9,499 nucleotides of DNA. Origin: Promethearchaeia archaeon. GTDB taxonomy: Archaea; Asgardarchaeota; Lokiarchaeia; Sigyniarchaeales; SOKP01. Shown piece after piece: positions 6,198-9,499 of the stretch. Below the pieces are notes generated by a model, which was given only the letters and a program-made list of their open reading frames with translations, was not told where the DNA came from and did not search any database. Location: the NCBI GenBank assembly GCA_029856445.1, contig JAHQWY010000125.1:1-9499 (forward strand), given 5' to 3'. A program made the translations under genes and the position numbers. Within the stretch, counting starts at the first letter, position 1; each line of letters begins with the position of its first letter.

Positions 6198-7094
6198 CTA
6201 TGTTAATTTCTCTTTTAGTTTTAATGCTTCTTCTTTCAGGTCAGCACTTTCAAACCAATCATTAATTTCGCTTAAATCCTCTGTTGGATATGTATAGGAA
6301 TGGTCTAAATCAGGATATTTACTATTAATAATCTCATTCTTATAAGCGTTTAGAGCATTTCGAATGTTTTCTCCAATCTGACCAAAATGTTTGACAAATT
6401 TTGGTTTAAATTCTGTAAAAATTCCTAACATATCATAAATAATGATAATTTGGCCATCGCAATATTGTCCAGCTCCAATTCCAATAGTTGGGATTTCAAT
6501 TGTTTCTGTTACCATTTTAGCAATCTGCCATGGAATACCTTCTAAAACAATAGAAAACACTCCAGCATTTTGTAAGTTTATTGCATCCATAATTAATTTC
6601 TTTGCAGCGTCAAGAGTTCTAGCCTGAACTAAATGTCCTCCAAATCTATAAACTTTTTGTGGAGTGAGTCCAATATGGCCCATTACTTCTATGTCAGCAT
6701 CAATTATAGCTTTTATTGTGGGTAAAATTTCTGTACCTCCTTCAACTTTGACCGCCTCCGCAAGTCCCTCTTGAATAAATCTTCCTGCATTATACACAGC
6801 ATCCTTGATATCGATTTTATAAGAAAGAAAAGGCATATCACCAACTAATAACGCATTTGATACTCCTCTGGAAACAGCTTTAGTATGATGGATCATCTCG
6901 TCCATCGTGACTGCTAATGTGTTTTCATGACCCAGAATTACCTGTGAAAGTGAATCTCCTACGAGAATTAAATCAAATCCGCATTCATCGACGATTTTGC
7001 CAATCGAATAGTCATAAGCTGTTATGGTAACTATTTTCTCTCCCTTATGCTTTTTTTCAATTATTTTTTTTGTAGTCATTTTCTGTAAGGACAT
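6198..7094 (-). CDS. panB: 3-methyl-2-oxobutanoate hydroxymethyltransferase (ketopantoate hydroxymethyltransferase)
   Basis: PanB transfers a hydroxymethyl group from methylene-tetrahydrofolate or its archaeal tetrahydropterin counterpart to 2-oxoisovalerate, giving ketopantoate, the first committed step toward pantothenate and coenzyme A. The 298-residue product shows the family signatures in order: TAYDYS (25-30), LVGDSLS with Mg ligand D47 (44-50), GDMPF with D86 (85-89), KVEGG with K116 and E118 (116-120), GHIGLTPQ (139-146), LEGIP with the catalytic acid E185 (184-188), GIGAG (205-209) and DHSYTYP near the end (264-270). All expected active-site residues are present. It is longer than the typical 260-280 residues through a helical C-terminal tail (271-298). 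GAGGT at 7106-7110 supports the first ATG, though the 11-base spacing is long; Met6 (7079) is an alternative start. Confidence 0.96.
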   Translation of the reverse strand: MSLQKMTTKKIIEKKHKGEKIVTITAYDYSIGKIVDECGFDLILVGDSLSQVILGHENTLAVTMDEMIHHTKAVSRGVSNALLVGDMPFLSYKIDIKDAVYNAGRFIQEGLAEAVKVEGGTEILPTIKAIIDADIEVMGHIGLTPQKVYRFGGHLVQARTLDAAKKLIMDAINLQNAGVFSIVLEGIPWQIAKMVTETIEIPTIGIGAGQYCDGQIIIIYDMLGIFTEFKPKFVKHFGQIGENIRNALNAYKNEIINSKYPDLDHSYTYPTEDLSEINDWFESADLKEEALKLKEKLT

Positions 7095-7496
7095 AGCTTA
7101 AAACAACCTCATTTTTATGGAAAGTTTATTATTATTTACTCTTTCTTTTTCAAAATAATATATAGATTTGGTATAAATTATATAAATTTCTAATAAATTT
7201 GGATTTAGAAATCTGGTTCATATTAAAATTTTACTAATAAGTGAAGTAAAATGAATCCAAAATAGATTTTCTCGCAAGTTTTATTAAATTTTTAATAACA
7301 GAATGAAACATCGAGATTACTATTTATTATTCAATCTTTCAAAAAGCAGAGATGAATCAACAATCCTAGCTTTTTATAAATTTTATTTTTGATTATTCTT
7401 TTTATTTTATTATATTTAGTTGCTAGTTTCGTTCTAAAATTAAATTTAGACTTAAAAACCTAGTTTATAAAAATAATTTAGAGAAAGAGAATAGAA
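7095..7496. other. AT-rich divergent intergenic region between panB and the alpha/beta hydrolase
   Basis: These 402 bases hold the panB Shine-Dalgarno box (7106-7110) and TATA-like sequence on the minus strand around 7154-7168, and the hydrolase TATA box at 7464-7473. The middle, about 7190-7440, has no convincing gene: the longest noted plus-strand frame from ATG, at 7303-7392, is only 29 codons, has no ribosome binding site and is not protein-like. I see no tRNA fold, tandem repeats or mobile-element ends. Confidence 0.5.
7464..7473 (+). promoter_or_regulatory. Probable TATA box giving a leaderless mRNA
   Basis: TTTATAAAAA is centred about 28 bases before the ATG at 7497, close to the usual archaeal distance between TATA box and transcription start. 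Transcription would start at or beside the ATG, which agrees with the absence of a Shine-Dalgarno box. An A-rich stretch just upstream (7453-7458) could serve as BRE. Confidence 0.5.
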
Positions 7497-8597
7497 ATGA
7501 GTTCAAAATACGATCCTTTCACTCGAGGGCCATTCCCTGTAGGTGTACGCACACAGGAACTAAACGATAAATCTCGAGAGAGGAAACTACCGGTAGAATT
7601 TTGGTATCCTACCACAGAAGAATATAAAGGTCGAGATTTAGATAGAAAAACGCAAGATAAATACTTTCTTTTCACCCACATAAGGCAAGAAGCGGTTCGA
7701 GATGCTCAACCTCAAAAAGGACGCTTTCCTTTAGTCTTATTTTCCCATGGCTTTGGCGGACATAGGCGTCAAACTACTCACTTATGTTGTCACCTTGCTA
7801 GCCACGGATACATAGTCGCCTCACCAGACCATATGGGTAACACAGCTCTGGAGATGGTAGAGGTCTATATGAATATTAATAAAGAAGCATCTCTTAAGGA
7901 AATGTCAGAAATATCACTAAAATCAGCGTTAAATAGACCAATTGACATTTCATTTTTGATTGATAATATATTAACAGGGAATACATGGATACCCCAAAAA
8001 TTGATTAATTCCAAAAAAATAGGGATAACCGGACATTCCTTTGGTGGTTGGACAACAATTGTGGTAACTAGTCGTGATAATAGAATCCGTGCAGCTCTGC
8101 CTTTAGCACCTGGCGGAGGTGATTCTTCAGAAAAGGAGGATGATTCTGAACGCCCAGAATCTGATTTATTGGGAGTAATCCGAAAATTTTGGGATCGTAA
8201 AGTTGGTATACTTTATTTAGCTGCAGAATATGACCATCTTGTACCTTTGAAAGCAGTGATAGATCTTTATAATCGGACACCGGAACCCAAACAAATAGTA
8301 GTTTTGAATAATGCTGATCATTTTCATTTTAACGATGCCATTGAACAAATACATGAGTATACCCGTACGCAATTAGTTACAATGAGTGGAAATAATCCTG
8401 AAATAAAATCCAGAGCTGATTCAATGCAACCAATATCAAAACTTCATCCATCAAAGGGCGCGTATGAGTATATTCGTGGATTAGGACTCGCTCACATAGA
8501 CTATTATCTCAAGGAAAAAAATGAAGCAAAAGATTTTCTCGCTAGTGATCTTAAATCTTTACTTGCAGAACGACAAATTGATGTTTCTATATATTGA
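7497..8597 (+). CDS. Alpha/beta hydrolase, platelet-activating factor acetylhydrolase / dienelactone hydrolase-like
   Basis: A 366-residue serine hydrolase without signal peptide, so probably cytoplasmic. The N terminus (GPFPVGVRTQELNDKSRERK and VEFWYP, 11-38) is typical of platelet-activating factor acetylhydrolase isoform II-like proteins and the predicted dienelactone hydrolases. Seen next are the oxyanion-hole motif SHGFGG (83-88), the nucleophile elbow GHSFGG with Ser181, the acid in AAEYDHLVP (Asp246) and the His of ADHFHF (His275, or less likely His277), a complete catalytic triad. A helical segment at about 117-160 between the oxyanion motif and the elbow may form the lid. Archaeal membranes have ether rather than ester lipids, so the PAF name should not be read as a substrate; a small ester or acyl group is the safer guess. 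It is convergent with the next gene, only 2 bases between stop codons. Confidence 0.92.
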   Translation: MSSKYDPFTRGPFPVGVRTQELNDKSRERKLPVEFWYPTTEEYKGRDLDRKTQDKYFLFTHIRQEAVRDAQPQKGRFPLVLFSHGFGGHRRQTTHLCCHLASHGYIVASPDHMGNTALEMVEVYMNINKEASLKEMSEISLKSALNRPIDISFLIDNILTGNTWIPQKLINSKKIGITGHSFGGWTTIVVTSRDNRIRAALPLAPGGGDSSEKEDDSERPESDLLGVIRKFWDRKVGILYLAAEYDHLVPLKAVIDLYNRTPEPKQIVVLNNADHFHFNDAIEQIHEYTRTQLVTMSGNNPEIKSRADSMQPISKLHPSKGAYEYIRGLGLAHIDYYLKEKNEAKDFLASDLKSLLAERQIDVSIY

Positions 8598-8599
8598 TG

Positions 8600-8920
8600 T
8601 TAACTTTCTACACATTTCCATGAATCAACAAGTAACTGGTATTCAAAGTATTTATCAACAATTTTAGATCTGGGATTTTTATGTTTGCTTTCCACCTTAA
8701 TTAACTGACCTTTTACTTCTAATTTTTCGTTACATGAAATTTCGTCTTTCGTGTATATAATTATCTGGTGACCATCATCTAAATCGAAATAATTCATATA
8801 CGGGTGAGATTCAACAAACGAAGTAATATGTTGCCAGACTTCCTCAGCGATCTTTCCAACAATCTTAATTTCTTTTCCTAAATTATTCTCAAAATCAAAG
8901 TAGTTGGTGATATCCAACAT
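8600..8920 (-). CDS. Small OB-fold-like hypothetical protein
   Basis: I do not recognise this 106-residue protein as a named family. It has no signal peptide or membrane segment. Predicted strands follow the order of a small OB fold: EIKIVGKIAEEVWQHI (17-32), YFDLDDGHQIIIYTKD (44-59), KLEVKGQLIKVESK (66-79) and YFEYQLLVDSWKCVE (91-105). The G-x-I, DLDDG and VKGQLIKV elements resemble archaeal single-domain OB proteins that bind nucleic acids or partner proteins; that role is inference from pattern only. No Shine-Dalgarno box precedes the ATG, but a minus-strand TATA-like TTTTATAATA at 8961-8970 would place the mRNA start about 20 bases before it. It is divergent from the methyltransferase gene. 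Confidence 0.7.
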   Translation of the reverse strand: MLDITNYFDFENNLGKEIKIVGKIAEEVWQHITSFVESHPYMNYFDLDDGHQIIIYTKDEISCNEKLEVKGQLIKVESKHKNPRSKIVDKYFEYQLLVDSWKCVES

Positions 8921-8960
8921 AATTGTCTTAAATAAAGAATTTTTAACTTATGATATGATT

Positions 8961-8970
8961 TATTATAAAA
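8961..8970 (-). promoter_or_regulatory. Possible TATA box of the OB-fold-like gene
   Basis: The minus strand reads TTTTATAATA, centred about 45 bases before the ATG at 8920. The surrounding 105-base divergent region (8921-9025) also holds TTTATATTAATTAA on the plus strand (8976-8989), which could be the methyltransferase promoter. Confidence 0.3.
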
Positions 8971-9014
8971 TGAGATTTATATTAATTAATTCTATAATGT
9001 ACTCGAGAATATAA

Positions 9015-9021
9015 GGGTGAT
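9015..9021 (+). promoter_or_regulatory. Shine-Dalgarno box that sets a TTG start
   Basis: GGGTGAT matches the archaeal anti-Shine-Dalgarno sequence over GGTGAT and ends 4 bases before the TTG at 9026. The in-frame GTG at 9017 falls inside the box and so cannot be its start. The ATG at 9030 is out of frame with the methyltransferase. Confidence 0.75.
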
Positions 9022-9025
9022 TCAA

Positions 9026-9499
9026 TTGGATGATAAAGATGTTGCCAAATTTTGGAATGAAAATGCTGAAAACTGGACTAAACTTTCAAGAATGGGATAT
9101 GATCGATCAAGGGACTTAATAAATTCTCCTGCTTTTTTTAAAATGATACCCGATATAGCAAATTTAAAGGGCCTGGATATTGGGTGTGGAGAAGGGTATA
9201 ACACTAGAATTGCAGCCAAGATGGGGGCAGTAATGACCGCAATAGATATATCAAAAGTGTTTATCGAGTATGCAAAAGAAGCTGAACAAAAAGAACCTCT
9301 AGGAATAAAGTATAAAGTTGCTAGTGGCACTGAACTTCCTCTTACAGAAAACCATTTTGATTTTGCTATGGCAACAATGAGTATTATGGATATGGTTGAT
9401 AATGAAAAAGCATTATCAGAAGCTTTTAGGGTAATAAAACCAGGAGGATTCTTTCAATTTTCTATTACACATCCTTGTAGTGCACCTAGTGGTTATGAA
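9026..9499 (+). CDS. Class I SAM-dependent methyltransferase (3' end cut by window)
   Basis: The first 158 codons of a gene that runs off the right edge. Translation from TTG gives MDDKDVAKFWNENAENWTKL, the lead-in common in this family, then motif I GLDIGCGEGYNTRIAAKMGA (49-68) forming the S-adenosylmethionine-binding loop, AIDIS with the ribose-binding acid (D74), the SGTELPL segment (100-106), FDFAMATMSIMDM (111-123) as motif IV region, and ALSEAFRVIKPGGFF (129-143). The SITHPC stretch (146-151) often follows in archaeal and bacterial methyltransferase domain 11 proteins acting on small molecules. The acceptor substrate cannot be inferred. The start rests on the GGGTGAT box 4 bases upstream. 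Confidence 0.9.
   Translation, partial: MDDKDVAKFWNENAENWTKLSRMGYDRSRDLINSPAFFKMIPDIANLKGLDIGCGEGYNTRIAAKMGAVMTAIDISKVFIEYAKEAEQKEPLGIKYKVASGTELPLTENHFDFAMATMSIMDMVDNEKALSEAFRVIKPGGFFQFSITHPCSAPSGYE

Noticed and set aside
6442..6627. 61-codon plus-strand frame opposite panB
   Set aside because: It overlaps the catalytic part of panB and reads as its antisense shadow, with no start signal.
2755..7094. A coenzyme A cluster formed by cdhD and panB
   Set aside because: Both touch CoA metabolism, but they are 2.3 kb apart on opposite strands with three unrelated genes between, so joint regulation is not supported.
7303..7392. 29-codon plus-strand frame in the long intergenic region
   Set aside because: No ribosome binding site, AT-driven composition and no recognisable pattern; frames this short are expected by chance.
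7478..7681. 67-codon minus-strand frame over the hydrolase start
   Set aside because: It overlaps the well-supported N terminus of the hydrolase and has no family resemblance.
8068..8280. 70-codon minus-strand frame inside the hydrolase
   Set aside because: It is antisense to the hydrolase region after the nucleophile elbow and shows no domain of its own.
9022..9330. 102-codon minus-strand frame near the right edge
   Set aside because: The plus strand encodes an unmistakable SAM methyltransferase over the same bases, starting at TTG 9026.
1..9499. Defence system, mobile element or CRISPR array
   Set aside because: No transposase, integrase, nuclease-helicase set, spaced repeats or terminal inverted repeats are visible; the genes are metabolic or housekeeping in type.

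Overview
The window looks like chromosomal DNA of an AT-rich archaeon, most plausibly an Asgard (Lokiarchaeia-like) genome. The evidence is a carbon-monoxide dehydrogenase/acetyl-CoA synthase (ACDS) delta subunit of the archaeal Wood-Ljungdahl pathway, Shine-Dalgarno boxes of the GAGGTGAT type, TATA-box promoters, a secreted protein with an IPGF-transmembrane-basic C-terminal tail, and a tetratricopeptide-repeat (TPR) protein ending in a longin/roadblock-like domain. The lineage call is inference; no rRNA or tRNA is present to settle it.

Layout. 32-565 (+): secreted, membrane-anchored beta-sandwich protein. 575-2434 (-): TPR protein with the C-terminal longin/roadblock-like domain, convergent with the first gene. 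2755-3909 (+): cdhD, which probably starts upstream at 2716. 4037-4816 (+): RNase Z-family metallo-beta-lactamase (MBL) enzyme without the usual exosite arm. 4923-5126 (-): small tautomerase. 5265-6170 (+): glyoxalase II-like MBL hydrolase with a helical C-terminal extension. 6198-7094 (-): panB for coenzyme A synthesis. 7497-8597 (+): platelet-activating-factor-acetylhydrolase-like alpha/beta hydrolase. 8600-8920 (-): small OB-fold-like protein. 9026-9499 (+): SAM methyltransferase with a TTG start, cut by the window edge.

The genes alternate strand almost one by one. Only cdhD and the RNase Z-like gene run in the same direction, and a T-rich tract separates them, so each gene is probably its own transcription unit. 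There is no visible operon, mobile element, CRISPR array, tRNA or rRNA. The metabolic genes (acetyl-CoA synthesis, pantothenate/CoA synthesis, general hydrolases) share no evident joint pathway beyond the loose CoA theme.

I see no multi-gene undescribed system. The points most worth a second look are the TPR-longin/roadblock-like fusion, a possible AUU start and an abrupt GC-rich patch in cdhD, the exosite-less RNase Z homologue, and a tautomerase that lacks both canonical arginines.
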